Positions 8,436 to 16,620 are shown, counted from the stretch's first letter. The stretch is DNA of 48,674 nt from Nocardia altamirensis NBRC 108246 (GCF_001612685.1 NZ_BDAY01000083.1:1-48674); one strand, 5' to 3'. A program made the numbers and translations. The notes: generated from the letters alone by a model not told the origin.

Positions 8436-9038
8436 CTACCGGTCCTGTTCGATTCCGAGCGCGAGTTCCAACTGACGGGCCCACCAGCGCACCGCGGTAG
8501 CCGAGTCGTCTGCCGCGGTGCCGGTAAGGCCTGCGCTGCGCCGAAAGTCGCTGCCGTACTGTGCCTCCGTGGCCATCGCTTGATGCAGCGCCGCCACCGC
8601 GAGCCGCGTGTCGTCGACCGAACTGCCTTCCGGCCGAAGCCGATGCAGCGCTTCGACCACCGGATCGAGCATGCCGCTGCCGGGGTCTCGCCATCCCGCC
8701 GCATGCATCGCCACCGCAAGCTCGCCGTACCCGCGCCGATACAACTCTTCGAGCGACTCGACGAGCTCGAGCAGATCCGCGCCACGCGCCAGCCACGCCG
8801 CGAGCACCTCCCGCAGCGCAGTGCGAAGCTGGCGCCCGCCGTGCCGGAGCAACTCGGTGAGCAACTTCTCCCGATTACCGAAATGATGGGTTACCCCGGC
8901 ATCGGTCATCCCGACCCGCGCCGCCACCGCCCGCACCTGCACCGCGGCGACCCCACTCTCGGCGAGCAACTCGGCCGCCGCATCAAGAATCAACCGGCGA
9001 GCCTCATCCGGCGACCTGCGCACTCTGGAAGTCACCAC
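8436..9038 (-). CDS. TetR/AcrR-family regulator
   Basis: A 200-residue TetR protein: N-terminal helix-turn-helix with AARRLILDAA-like opening (EARRLILDAAAELL, residues 13-26), VRAVAARVGMTDAGVTHHFGNREKLL (recognition helix TDAGVTHHF), then a ligand-binding domain ending WWARQLELALGIEQDR. It starts with GTG at 9038, directly beside two 18-bp palindromes (9047-9096), so it probably represses its own promoter. The DUF1772 gene downstream is a likely additional target. The ligand is unknown. Confidence 0.9.
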   Translation of the reverse strand: MVTSRVRRSPDEARRLILDAAAELLAESGVAAVQVRAVAARVGMTDAGVTHHFGNREKLLTELLRHGGRQLRTALREVLAAWLARGADLLELVESLEELYRRGYGELAVAMHAAGWRDPGSGMLDPVVEALHRLRPEGSSVDDTRLAVAALHQAMATEAQYGSDFRRSAGLTGTAADDSATAVRWWARQLELALGIEQDR

Positions 9039-9046
9039 ACCACCTT

Positions 9047-9096
9047 ACCTTGACATGCCAAGGTCACCCTCGTAACGTACCTTGGTGTCCCAAGGT
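9047..9096 (-). promoter_or_regulatory. two palindromic TetR-type operators
   Basis: Two copies of ACCTTG-N6-CAAGGT lie at 9047-9064 and 9079-9096, 32 bp apart start to start (about three helical turns), just upstream of the TetR gene at 8436-9038. The arms are identical and only the six central bases differ. This is the expected layout of an autoregulated TetR promoter with two dimers on one DNA face. Binding by this TetR is inferred from proximity. Confidence 0.75.
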
Positions 9097-9154
9097 AGAT
9101 CCCCTCCAGTCATGGAGGATCCACCTACCGCCCCAATTCGCCACTGCCACAACC

Positions 9155-9191
9155 AAAACCGGTCACCCACCGGATGGCGGTGGGTGACCGG
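9155..9191 (-). terminator. intrinsic terminator after the PPOX gene
   Basis: A perfect 14-bp stem (CCGGTCACCCACCG at 9159-9172, complement at 9178-9191) with a five-base loop is followed, on the minus strand, by TTTT (9155-9158). It lies about 70 bp downstream of the PPOX gene stop at 9260. A third copy of the arm (CCGGTCACCCGC) occurs near 9212. Confidence 0.75.
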
Positions 9192-9259
9192 CTCACTACG
9201 TGGAGGGGAGAGCCGGTCACCCGCCCCCATGCGGGTAGTCCGGCGCAACGGACGCGCGA

Positions 9260-9658
9260 CTACTCGGCGCTGCGGCTGGCGAAGTCGAAGGATCCGCCGT
9301 CGATACCCCAGGAAATGACCCGTTCGGGGCGAATACGGATCACTGCGCGTTCTTGCGGAGGGAACGGCGGCTCCTGGTCATCGAGCGCCTCGGCCGTGCC
9401 GCGGATCTCGATGCCGCGAATCACGTAGGGCTCCAACGAAACCTGCTGGTCGATGACGAACGACACCCGGCTGCCCGCCTCGACATTGCGATACTTTCGG
9501 CTGGCACGCATCCGCATGCCCCCGATGTCGATCGTGCCGTCCGCATTCACCCGATAGCTGGTCGGGTTGTTCTGCACAACGCCGTCGGGCGATACCGTTG
9601 CCAGCCGACCGATTCCGGCCTCGGCGAGGAACTGCTGTTCATTGCTGGTGAAGGTCAT
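9260..9658 (-). CDS. PPOX-class F420-dependent oxidoreductase
   Basis: A 132-residue split-barrel flavin/F420 protein: GIGRLATVSPDGVVQNNP near the N-terminus, ASRKYRNVEAGSRVSFVID in the middle, and ERAVIRIRPERVISWGID at the C-terminus, the pattern of the PPOX-class F420-dependent family. The likely role is a cytoplasmic F420H2-dependent reductase of unknown substrate. Its length is typical. A strong intrinsic terminator lies downstream. It is transcribed in the same direction as the DUF1772 gene upstream, 86 bp apart. Confidence 0.9.
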   Translation of the reverse strand: MTFTSNEQQFLAEAGIGRLATVSPDGVVQNNPTSYRVNADGTIDIGGMRMRASRKYRNVEAGSRVSFVIDQQVSLEPYVIRGIEIRGTAEALDDQEPPFPPQERAVIRIRPERVISWGIDGGSFDFASRSAE

Positions 9659-9744
9659 GTCACTCCTCAGTGCATTCGATATCGGATGTGCACCCGGCGA
9701 TCAGCCGGAAGTTGTTGCGCCGAACGCGTATCCGCGCTCTGCGA

Positions 9745-10221
9745 TCAGAACAGGATCAGCGCGGCACACAGACCAGCAATCGCAATGAACTGCAGGGCGA
9801 CCCGATACTTCAGAATGCTGTCCCACTTGTCCTGCAGCGCACGGGCATTGGCCGGGATGATGCCGCTCTGCGCAGCAGCAGTCTGCTGAGCATTGATCGG
9901 CTTGGCGATGCGTACGTAGAACGCGAGCCAGGTCAGCAACGCCGCCACTGCGATCCCCGCCGCGATTGCGGCACCGATCTGCCCGGCCAACAACGCGATC
10001 AGCAGCGTGAGCACCGCCGCAACCACACCGCCCGCACCGACAACCGGCATGCGCTTGTCGCCGAAATAGTGCCCCCATCCCGCGCTGATGGTCACGGTCG
10101 CATCATCGAGCTTGCGGTACACGGACCGGGTGATCACGGCGCACGAGACATCGGTGCCATAGACAACGGCATTAGCCAGAACGGCGACGGCGGCAATGAT
10201 CTGGCCGGTGAGAACGAGCAT
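9745..10221 (-). CDS. DUF1772-like membrane protein
   Basis: From an ATG at 10221 the protein is 158 residues, starting MLVLTGQIIAAVAVLANAVVYG, with four membrane segments and the C-terminal ARALQDKWDSILKYRVALQ seen in DUF1772 relatives. The frame is open further upstream, but the promoter and operator cluster (10244-10308) occupies that stretch, so the shorter start is chosen. The function is unknown; relatives are often controlled by TetR repressors. No regulator is adjacent, so a trans-acting one is expected. Confidence 0.75.
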   Translation of the reverse strand: MLVLTGQIIAAVAVLANAVVYGTDVSCAVITRSVYRKLDDATVTISAGWGHYFGDKRMPVVGAGGVVAAVLTLLIALLAGQIGAAIAAGIAVAALLTWLAFYVRIAKPINAQQTAAAQSGIIPANARALQDKWDSILKYRVALQFIAIAGLCAALILF

Positions 10222-10243
10222 TTCGACTTCCCTCTTCCTAGAA

Positions 10244-10308
10244 TCTAGCATCGCTAGAAGATGAAGCAACGATAGCATCGCCTCGCTAGCCTGTCTAGCG
10301 TTGCTAGA
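10244..10308 (-). promoter_or_regulatory. palindromic operator cluster upstream of DUF1772 gene
   Basis: Two perfect copies of TCTAGC-N3-GCTAGA lie at 10244-10258 and 10294-10308, exactly 50 bp apart. Between them are partial copies (GATAGCATCGC at 10271-10281; CGCTAG...CTAGCG at 10284-10300, overlapping the second site). The CTAG-rich dyads fit a TetR-like repressor. They differ from the operators at 9047-9096, so another regulator probably binds here. Confidence 0.7.
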
Positions 10309-10408
10309 TTTCATATCACCTCCACACGCTCGCGCTCAGATCAGCAAGCCGCACATCCCCTTCCGGCCGAGTTCCCGGTATGTGGGATCGACGGGATGGT
10401 TGCGTGCC

Positions 10409-10464
10409 GAGTGGGAACTGGTGGCGGGAGCCTCTCGGCCGATGCCGCCACCAGTTCCCAGTGA
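10409..10464. repeat. 56-bp dispersed palindrome, copy A1
   Basis: Perfect 16-bp arms (TGGGAACTGGTGGCGG at 10412-10427 and its complement at 10445-10460) around a 17-base centre containing CCTCTCG. It is intergenic, between the DUF1772 promoter and the epoxide hydrolase pseudogene. It shares arms with copy A2 (47381-47443) and length and layout with B1 and B2. Confidence 0.85.
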
Positions 10465-10555
10465 TCAACCGACCAACTCCAGAACGGTCATTGCCGGACG
10501 TTGGTCGGTGTCGCATGACACTCTTGCTCCGACCGGACTAGGACAATTTCCGACC

Positions 10556-11533
10556 TACGGGTTCGATTGGCGCGCCAACGAAGCCGAGTTGAACCGCTAC
10601 CGCAGTTCGTCACCGAGATCGACGGGCAAGTCATCCATTTCCTGCACCTGCGCTCACCCGAACCGGCGGCAACCCCGCTGCTGCTCAACCACAGTTACCC
10701 GACCTCGTTCATGGAGTTTCTGCAAGCCAGCGGCCCGCTGACCGATCCACGTTCGAACGGCGGCGACCCCGGTCGACGCCTTCCATCTCGTGATTCCGTC
10801 ACTGCCCGGCTTCGCCTTCTCCAGCCCGCTGTCGGCACGCGGATGGAATCTGGAACGCACCGCCCTGGCGTTCGGGGAGCTGATGACCCAGCTCGGATAC
10901 CAACGGTTCGGGGTCGAAGGCGGCGACCTCGGTGCAGGCGTCACCGCGCGAGTCGCAGCACTGATGCCGGAACGGGTGATCGGCGCGCACACGCACGGCG
11001 ACCGCCTCCAGCTGGGCATGGTCGGCGAGAACTTTCCCACTCCCGACGGCCTGAACCCGGACGAACAGAAGCAACTCGAAGAAGCACAACACGATTGGGC
11101 CCGGATGAAGGGCTACCGCGTGCTGCATTCGACCGAACCCAACGCCTTCTCAGCCGGACTCGCCGATTCCCCGATCCTGCAACTGGCCTGGATCGCCGAA
11201 AAGCTGCACGAGTGGGCCAACCCGGCCACACCGATCAGCCGTAAGAACGTCCTGATCACCGCGAGCCTGTACTGGTTCACCCGCACCGGCCCCGCGGCAG
11301 CCGACTTCTACTGGGAACTCGCCAACGCCCCCGACACCAGCTGGGACACGAAATCGCCAGTACCCCAAGGCGCTTCACTGTTCTACAGCAACCCACTGGT
11401 CCGCAAGGCTCTCGGCCCCACCGACAACACATTCTTCCGCGAGCACACCGCCGGCGGCCATTTCCCCGCCTTCGAAGTCCCCGACCTATTCGTCGACGAC
11501 ATCCGCGCCTTCTTCCGCGACCTCCGCAACTAA
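10556..11533 (+). pseudogene. epoxide hydrolase, frameshifted and N-terminally truncated
   Basis: Three successive frames encode one EPHX1-type epoxide hydrolase. YGFDWRANEAELNRY is read first. After loss of one C near 10600 the frame shifts to PQFVTEIDGQVIHFLHLRSP... through GPLTDPRSNGGDP; one extra G near 10771 then returns to the first frame at DAFHLVIPSLPGF, which continues to the stop. The two changes cancel, but the uncorrected frame meets TGA at 10739-10741. The catalytic nucleophile region (EGGDLGAGV) and the C-terminal His (TAGGHFPAFE) survive; the oxyanion motif is HSYP instead of HGWP. The ~60-70 N-terminal residues and a start are not recognisable. Confidence 0.75.
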
Positions 11534-11601
11534 CGCCGCCCCGCCCGGATCACCGGGCCGAGGCTCAATCAGTCTGTGCGCGTTGTGCTTCGACGGCGGG
11601 G

Positions 11602-11625
11602 TCAGACGTTGAAACGGAATTCGAC
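11602..11625 (-). other. attL: displaced 3' end of ychF
   Basis: On the minus strand this reads GTC GAA TTC CGT TTC AAC GTC TGA, encoding VEFRFNV and a stop, the usual C-terminus of YchF. The rest of ychF is at 31935-33032. The 12 bp ACGGAATTCGAC (plus strand, 11614-11625) recurs at 31965-31976. This is the left attachment junction of the mobile element; the native ychF tail lies outside it. Confidence 0.85.
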
Positions 11626-11649
11626 CAAGTCACGTACTAGAATAACCTT

Positions 11650-13086
11650 ATGCCCCTGACTCCTGTCCGCGCGGTCATCTATCTGCGGGTGAGCCTCGAT
11701 CGGTCGGGCGAAGGCCTGGCGGTTGAGCGCCAGCGCGAGGACTGCGAACGCATCGTCGAAACCCGCGGCTGGACGCTCATCGAAATCTACGCCGAGGACC
11801 CGATCTCCGCGTTCAATGCGAGTAAGTCGCGACCCGCCTACGACCGCATGGTGGAGGACTACCGCAGTGGTCGGTTCAACGCGCTGGTGACCTGGGACCT
11901 GGACCGGTTGACTCGGCAGCCTCGGCAGCTCGAGGACTGGATCGATGCTGCGGAGAGCCAGGGGCTGCGACTGGTGACGGCCAACGGCGAAGCCGACCTG
12001 CAGACAGATGGCGGGCGAATGTATGCCCGCATCAAAGCGGCCGTCGCACGTGCCGAGATGGAACGCAAGGGCGCTCGCCAGAGTCGAGCTCAGCGGCAAC
12101 GAGCAGAGAAAGGCCGGCCGCCGCGCGGAGTCCGGGCTACTGGATACACACTCGACGGCGAAGTGATCCCTGCCGAGGCTGACGCCGTCCGTGCAATTTT
12201 CGATGCTTTCGCCATGGGATCGTCACTGCGCGCAATCGCGGGAGCCCTGTCGGGCGAAGACCCCACTATTCGGGCGCCGGGTGACCGGACGCAGGTACGT
12301 CGGCTTCCGAGATCGGTTCCAGTTCTGCCTTCTCGCACGGGCCGGCCATGGAGCCCCAGCTCTGTCCTCGACATTCTGCGAAATCCACGCTACGCGGGAT
12401 GGAGCATGCTCGATCGCAAGATTGTCCGTGACGCAGTCGGTGCTCCTATCCGCGGTCAATGGGAACCAATCGTTCGCGATAGCGTGTGGCTGGAAGTGCA
12501 ACGGCGACTTGATGACCCGAATCGCAAGTCCAATCGCGTTGGGACCGAACGCCGCCACCTCGGTTCGGGGCTCTACCTGTGCGGGCTCTGCGGCGCTCGC
12601 GTAAAGGCGCACGGACCGAGATACCGTTGCGCTGGCCACATCATGCGATCGCGAGAACAGATTGACGGCTTGGTGCTGAAGTTCGTCCTTCGCCGCCTCG
12701 CCCAACCAGACCTGGCCGACCTCCTGAGCATGCCTGATGACGATCGGATCTCGTCGCTGCTCGATCGGCAACAGATCGAGCGTGACCGAATCGAGCGTGC
12801 GCGAACAGATTACAAAAGCAACCTGATTGACGGCGGCCTGTACGCAGAGATCAAGAACGAGGCAGAAGCCGAGATATCCCGGCTCGACGCCGAACGACTC
12901 GGTTTGACGGCAGGGTCAGCAGCGTCAGCCATCTTGTCGGCCGCTTCTCCTGTCGACGCTTTCGAGGAAGCAGATCTCGCGGCACAGCGCGCAACCATCG
13001 ATCTGCTGTGCGAGGTTCGATTGCATCCAGCGCAACGTGGACGGAAAGGGCTCGACCCCAACACAGTGGAGATCACTCCCACGTGA
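11650..13086 (+). CDS. large serine recombinase (integrase)
   Basis: A 478-residue large serine recombinase. The resolvase domain opens AVIYLRVSLDRSGEGLAVERQ with nucleophile Ser15 and includes LVTWDLDRLTRQPRQLEDW; the recombinase domain follows (ATGYTLDGEVIPAEADAVR..., SVLDILRNPRYAGW). A zinc ribbon is seen at Cys311-X2-Cys314...Cys327-X2-His330, then a coiled-coil region and a C-terminus ending GLDPNTVEITPT. Such enzymes insert and excise elements at specific att sites without host factors. Its start codon is 25 bp from attL at the 3' end of ychF, the normal position for an element integrase. A fragment of a related C-terminus occurs at 14634-14774. Confidence 0.93.
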   Translation: MPLTPVRAVIYLRVSLDRSGEGLAVERQREDCERIVETRGWTLIEIYAEDPISAFNASKSRPAYDRMVEDYRSGRFNALVTWDLDRLTRQPRQLEDWIDAAESQGLRLVTANGEADLQTDGGRMYARIKAAVARAEMERKGARQSRAQRQRAEKGRPPRGVRATGYTLDGEVIPAEADAVRAIFDAFAMGSSLRAIAGALSGEDPTIRAPGDRTQVRRLPRSVPVLPSRTGRPWSPSSVLDILRNPRYAGWSMLDRKIVRDAVGAPIRGQWEPIVRDSVWLEVQRRLDDPNRKSNRVGTERRHLGSGLYLCGLCGARVKAHGPRYRCAGHIMRSREQIDGLVLKFVLRRLAQPDLADLLSMPDDDRISSLLDRQQIERDRIERARTDYKSNLIDGGLYAEIKNEAEAEISRLDAERLGLTAGSAASAILSAASPVDAFEEADLAAQRATIDLLCEVRLHPAQRGRKGLDPNTVEITPT

Positions 13087-13188
13087 TGACGCGACCAGAT
13101 CCGACGCGGGAAGCATTTACGGCTAGCGTCCCGACTCTCGTACAGGTTTCGCAGCGACGCTTCGTTGCTCGGCCTTTCGGCGGCACGC

Positions 13189-14076
13189 TCACCGCCGCCG
13201 ATGATAAGGTCCCCGTCCAAGAATGCGGTGGCTTTTCATCTTCTTCTTTGCCCTTGTACTCATCACCGTAAGCCCCACGCCAACAAAGCCCGAGATCAAG
13301 TAAACTACGAGCACCACACTGAAGGGCTTGCTTGCTCCGGGGCCACTATTTTCTTGAGCTGCCACTACCCTCTCCTGAGCCGTCTTCAAATCGCTTCTAT
13401 AGCTGGGTATTGAACTGTCAGAATTCAGCACCAACTCAAACTCTCTTTGCGCGCCCCGGCGCGCATCGGAGTCATCTCCGCTTTCAATCGCCGCGACAAC
13501 AACCATGCCCATAAGCGCTGCGACCATTACAGCCAAACAAGCGGTAGAACCTAATCTCAGTTGACGCGAACGCTTCTGCAAGCGATTCTCGAGCTCATCA
13601 CCGCTCAATACATCAGTCTCGATCAATCTATTCTTTTCAAACGAGACCTCCGGCATACCGTCAACCAGCACATTTATAACATAAGAACTACCCCTGACCA
13701 ACAAAGTGGGCGCCACAAGAACACGACTAGGATCAAGCTCAACATCCAGAGATTCGCTATCGGTGTGGAGCAGCGCAACTATCTTGGTTTTCAGATCGAC
13801 CGCCAAAGGCTTATCGCCGTCAAAGTCCTTACTGCTGACGTCACGCTTTCCAGAATTAACAAGCTGAATTGTCACAATATAGGGATCGACAACGGTAATT
13901 TGATCATATTGCACAGAGATTTTTTCGGGCAGAGCGTACATTTTCTCTGCTACAAGCTTTGAGGAATCCACCTCTATGGCCAGCCGTTTTCGTTCCTTAT
14001 TGTATCTAAAGAAGTAGTATGCAGCCAGCAGCCCAAGGATACCTACAGCTGGACCAATCAACGTAAACAAGTTCAC
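13189..14076 (-). CDS. hypothetical membrane protein (element cargo)
   Basis: A 295-residue protein starting at GTG 14076: one N-terminal membrane helix (IGPAVGILGLLAAYYFF), a soluble beta-rich domain (residues ~30-155; DPYIVTIQLVNSGKRDVSSKDF), then two further helices (around 180-200 and 255-275) and a basic tail. The soluble part looks like a conserved domain of unknown function. It is visibly more AT-rich than its surroundings, which suggests recent acquisition. It lies tail to tail with the recombinase. I cannot assign a function; a membrane sensor or effector role is only speculation. Confidence 0.65.
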   Translation of the reverse strand: MNLFTLIGPAVGILGLLAAYYFFRYNKERKRLAIEVDSSKLVAEKMYALPEKISVQYDQITVVDPYIVTIQLVNSGKRDVSSKDFDGDKPLAVDLKTKIVALLHTDSESLDVELDPSRVLVAPTLLVRGSSYVINVLVDGMPEVSFEKNRLIETDVLSGDELENRLQKRSRQLRLGSTACLAVMVAALMGMVVVAAIESGDDSDARRGAQREFELVLNSDSSIPSYRSDLKTAQERVVAAQENSGPGASKPFSVVLVVYLISGFVGVGLTVMSTRAKKKMKSHRILGRGPYHRRR

Positions 14077-14633
14077 TCGCGCATTCTCTCGTTCCGCGTC
14101 ACGCAGCAGTATCGTCCAATCGGCATACAGGCCGCCGCCTCTGCCGGGTCAAACGGTCCCAGGTCCCACACCATCAGCACGTTGAATCGTCCGGCGCGTG
14201 CCCTTAGCCCCTGGTCATTCCGTGTTGCCGCCTTCGGCTACTCATTCAGTGGTCGGCCGCGACGTCAGCCACAGTGGCCTGCCGAGTCAGCGCGAACTTG
14301 TTGACCAGGATCGGTGCAGCCAGCGGACAGAGGGACTGGGGATCGGTGCGCGGCCCGGTCCAAATGTCCGCGTCGGAGGTTGGGCGCGTACGGTGGCGCC
14401 GCTGCGGCCTTCTGGTGGTGTCGCGGTATGACGAGCGGCCTGCAGCGCCGGACCGACATACAACCGAAGGTCACCACCGTCGCTGCAGGCTTCCTCGCCG
14501 CACTGCTTTCTTGCCCGAAGTTGGTTGCGGTGCCGCTCGGCTATCGGGAGTTGCCTTGTTCGACAGCGTCACGCCGTCACCTGTGCCCTCGGCGCTCCGG
14601 TCGTCTCGCGGCATCGTCCATCTGGTGCCGGCT

Positions 14634-14774
14634 GCGGCTCCTGCCGATGCCTTCAAGGAAGCAAACCTGGGGGCTCCGCGCGCAGCCATCGACCTGCTCT
14701 GCGAAGTCCGACTACATCCCGCGCTCCGCGGGCGAAAAGGGCTCGACCCTAGGACGGTAGAGATCACTGAAGTG
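14634..14774 (+). pseudogene. serine recombinase C-terminal fragment
   Basis: This stretch encodes APADAFKEANLGAPRAAIDL and on to LHPALRGRKGLDPRTVEIT, clearly homologous to the last ~45 residues of the recombinase at 11650-13086 but at a different sequence distance and without the upstream domains. It is preceded by unrelated sequence. It looks like the remnant of a second, related integrase gene. The rest of 14077-14795 shows no convincing gene. Confidence 0.75.
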
Positions 14775-14795
14775 ACAAGCCAATCAGGGAGGGGT

Positions 14796-15413
14796 TCAGT
14801 TCGAAACGAGGTAGTCGGTGACAGCTGGCCCGAGACGCGAGAGGTCAGAATCGAGCACCGCATTGCGATAGGTATGCCAATCCGACAGCTTCGGCTGATC
14901 GCGGTCCGCACCGCGGAGTGACATACGAGCACGGATCTGACTCGGCGCCGCATCGAGCCAGATCGCACAGATAGGCACGGTTGGCGCCCCAGCGATCGAT
15001 CGAATGTGCTCAGCCAGCGATACCCCACGACTGGCGGCGGCGCGAACATAGCCAAGGAACGGGGCATCGATAATCACCGGCCAATGCTCAGCCACGGTTG
15101 CCGCATGCCGTACAAGCGCGGCATACAAATGTGGCGACACCACTGTGCGATAGATATCGCTATCGCGGTCGTGCGGGTCCCCGGTGAGTTGAGACATCAC
15201 GGACTCCTCGAGCTGAGGTGCAAACGTGTCCTTGTCCAGCACCACCGGATCGAGCAGTCCCGAGAGCAACCGTGTCGCCGTCGTCTTCCCCGAGGCTGGA
15301 AACCCGCACACCACTACGACCCCTGCCGCGTTCGATGTGCCGATGCTCAGCAACGACGATGCGGCAGCCGGTGAGAGCGCAAGCGACTGCGAAAGATTCA
15401 CCGATTCCATCAC
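14796..15413 (-). CDS. P-loop kinase-like AAA ATPase
   Basis: A 205-residue protein with a Walker A loop GFPASGKTT (residues 37-45) followed by a nucleoside/zeta-toxin-like kinase fold: VVLDKDTFAPQLEE, VIIDAPFLG (putative Walker B strand), VPICAIWLDAAP and RARMSLRGADRDQPKLSDW (lid arginines). The family phosphorylates small molecules (for example nucleosides, aminoglycosides or sugar nucleotides); the substrate is unknown. It starts MMESVNLSQS. A copy of the structured motif lies ~360 bp upstream on the same strand; the intervening 15414-15772 holds no gene I can support. Confidence 0.75.
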   Translation of the reverse strand: MMESVNLSQSLALSPAAASSLLSIGTSNAAGVVVVCGFPASGKTTATRLLSGLLDPVVLDKDTFAPQLEESVMSQLTGDPHDRDSDIYRTVVSPHLYAALVRHAATVAEHWPVIIDAPFLGYVRAAASRGVSLAEHIRSIAGAPTVPICAIWLDAAPSQIRARMSLRGADRDQPKLSDWHTYRNAVLDSDLSRLGPAVTDYLVSN

Positions 15414-15772
15414 CTGACCATGATGCTCACAAAATCGGCGCGATCCGGACGCTTTCGGAGATCGAACAGCTCTCGTGCATCAAGACGCTGGAATCAGACG
15501 CACACCGCAGAGCAGGCCAATCAGCGCATACTGCCCCGTTACCGATGGCCACGAGGAACCGTACGCAGCGAGCTCAGCCATGCGTACATATCAATTCACG
15601 CCTCTACCAGCAGGTTCACCGCGTCGGAGTGGCGGCCTTTTCGCCGCGAATTCGCTACCGGCTATCGACGACTATCCCAAATCCAGTGTGCAACTAGGCA
15701 GTTACGTTGCAGCGAGATTGCTAACGCTCGTCTGAGGTTTGCCCCTGGTGTGGGTCGGTCTGCACCATGGGC

Positions 15773-15879
15773 GGGCAGGCACCGCCTGCCCAATTAAGGC
15801 CTGCCTTTTCCGCGTAGAGGCTCGCGGGTCAAGGGTGGCCCGAAGGGTCATCGCCGGAGGCGACGCGTAGCGCCCTTGA
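15773..15879 (-). repeat. structured non-coding motif, copy 1
   Basis: Sense is the minus strand. An outer stem TCAAGGG/CCCTTGA (15829-15835 with 15873-15879) encloses a hairpin CGTCGCC-tcc-GGCGATG (15849-15865), with GGCCACCC next to the outer stem. After ~37 nt comes a second hairpin GGGCAGGC/GCCTGCCC with a three-base loop (15773-15791). Copies 2 (17157-17266) and 3 (16460-16553) share the same core. It may be a leader RNA or a DNA site; no protein is supported here. Confidence 0.7.
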
Positions 15880-16131
15880 GGCGTGAGGGGCGCGGGAACA
15901 CAATGCAGGCCGACCCACACCAGGGGCACGCGGCCGGAGGCCGCGCAGTTCTTCCGCGAGCCGGGCTCGCGCACCATCACGGCTGTCCGCCACCGCACGT
16001 CACCGGCCACCTGACCATAGCCGCGTGCAGTAGACCGCAGCCCAAGCACCTGACATGACCACAGGCACCGTCTCCCAACGCAACCCACTCGCAAACTTTC
16101 CGATGCCCACCCAACGTAACCACTTCTTTTT

Positions 16132-16321
16132 CTCTCAACCACCACCCCACCCATCCCTTTATTTGATCTTTGATTTCTGATTGCTTCCCACCCCCACCCA
16201 GTACGACATCTCGTTGACCACGAAGTGGGTGATGAGATGTCGTACTGGGTGGGGGTGGGAAGTGAGCAGAAATCTCGCTCTAACCCCCAGGTCACGGGAT
16301 GGGTGGGGTGGTGGTTGAGAG
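16132..16321. repeat. 190-bp nested inverted repeat (cruciform)
   Basis: Three nested pairs of perfect arms: outer 26 bp (16132-16157 with 16296-16321), middle 8 bp GATTTCTG/CAGAAATC (16172-16179 with 16267-16274) and inner 29 bp (16184-16212 with 16234-16262) around a 21-base loop. The arms are strongly strand-biased (C-rich left, G-rich right). There is no coding signal. It sits in the element's 1.25-kb non-coding region and may be a replication or transfer origin. Confidence 0.85.
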
Positions 16322-16322
16322 C

Positions 16323-16358
16323 GCGAATGACTAGCACACGCGTGTGCTAGTCATTCGC
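16323..16358. repeat. 36-bp perfect palindrome
   Basis: A spacer-free perfect palindrome centred between 16340 and 16341 (central half-arm TGACTAGCACACG). It begins two bases after the 190-bp cruciform ends. It could be a protein-binding site or part of an origin; no neighbouring gene start uses it. Confidence 0.85.
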
Positions 16359-16459
16359 TAGCCAGTCGCGCGTTTTTCGTGCCTTCCGTACTCAGCAAGA
16401 TCGACATCACGGCGAGCCGGAGCCACGGCGGAAACGCCCTTCCTCGGCCGGACAGTGTG

Positions 16460-16559
16460 AGTCCGGTGCGGTGGTTGTTCAAGGGCGCTCCTGCGTCGCG
16501 TCGGCTGCGCCGATGGCCTGGCGGCCACCCTTGAGCAACCGCCGCGCCGGACTCGTTTT
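16460..16559 (+). ncRNA. structured motif copy 3 with terminator-like end
   Basis: A 26-bp stem (16460-16485 with 16528-16553) has three non-identical positions, all of which form G-U pairs in plus-strand RNA. Its inner part is the same TCAAGGGCGC ... GGCCACCCTTGA frame as copies 1 and 2, with the internal hairpin CGTCGGC-tgc-GCCGATG (16499-16515). The stem is followed by CGTTTTA, as in an intrinsic terminator. Either a small RNA or a terminator built from the shared motif; the orientation is opposite to copies 1 and 2. Confidence 0.6.
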
Positions 16560-16620
16560 ACCTACGGAGGAAGGGCCAGGGGAAGATTCGGGGTGGATGG
16601 CCGTCCGGCTGTGGACACGA

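Noticed and set aside
11614..11640. tRNA-gene attachment site
   Set aside because: No tRNA sequence is present at either junction; the repeat lies in ychF codons.
11602..12099. Leftward open frame opposite the serine recombinase
   Set aside because: Antisense shadow of the recombinase; only its last eight codons are meaningful, as the stranded ychF tail.
15702..16337. Long leftward open frame of 211 codons
   Set aside because: It runs through structured motif copy 1 and the perfect cruciform arms; the apparent codons are a by-product of repeats and high GC.
16460..16553. Integron attC-like site (GTT ... AAC ends on a long hairpin)
   Set aside because: No integron integrase, no cassette array and no bulged extrahelical bases; the shared motif explains it better.
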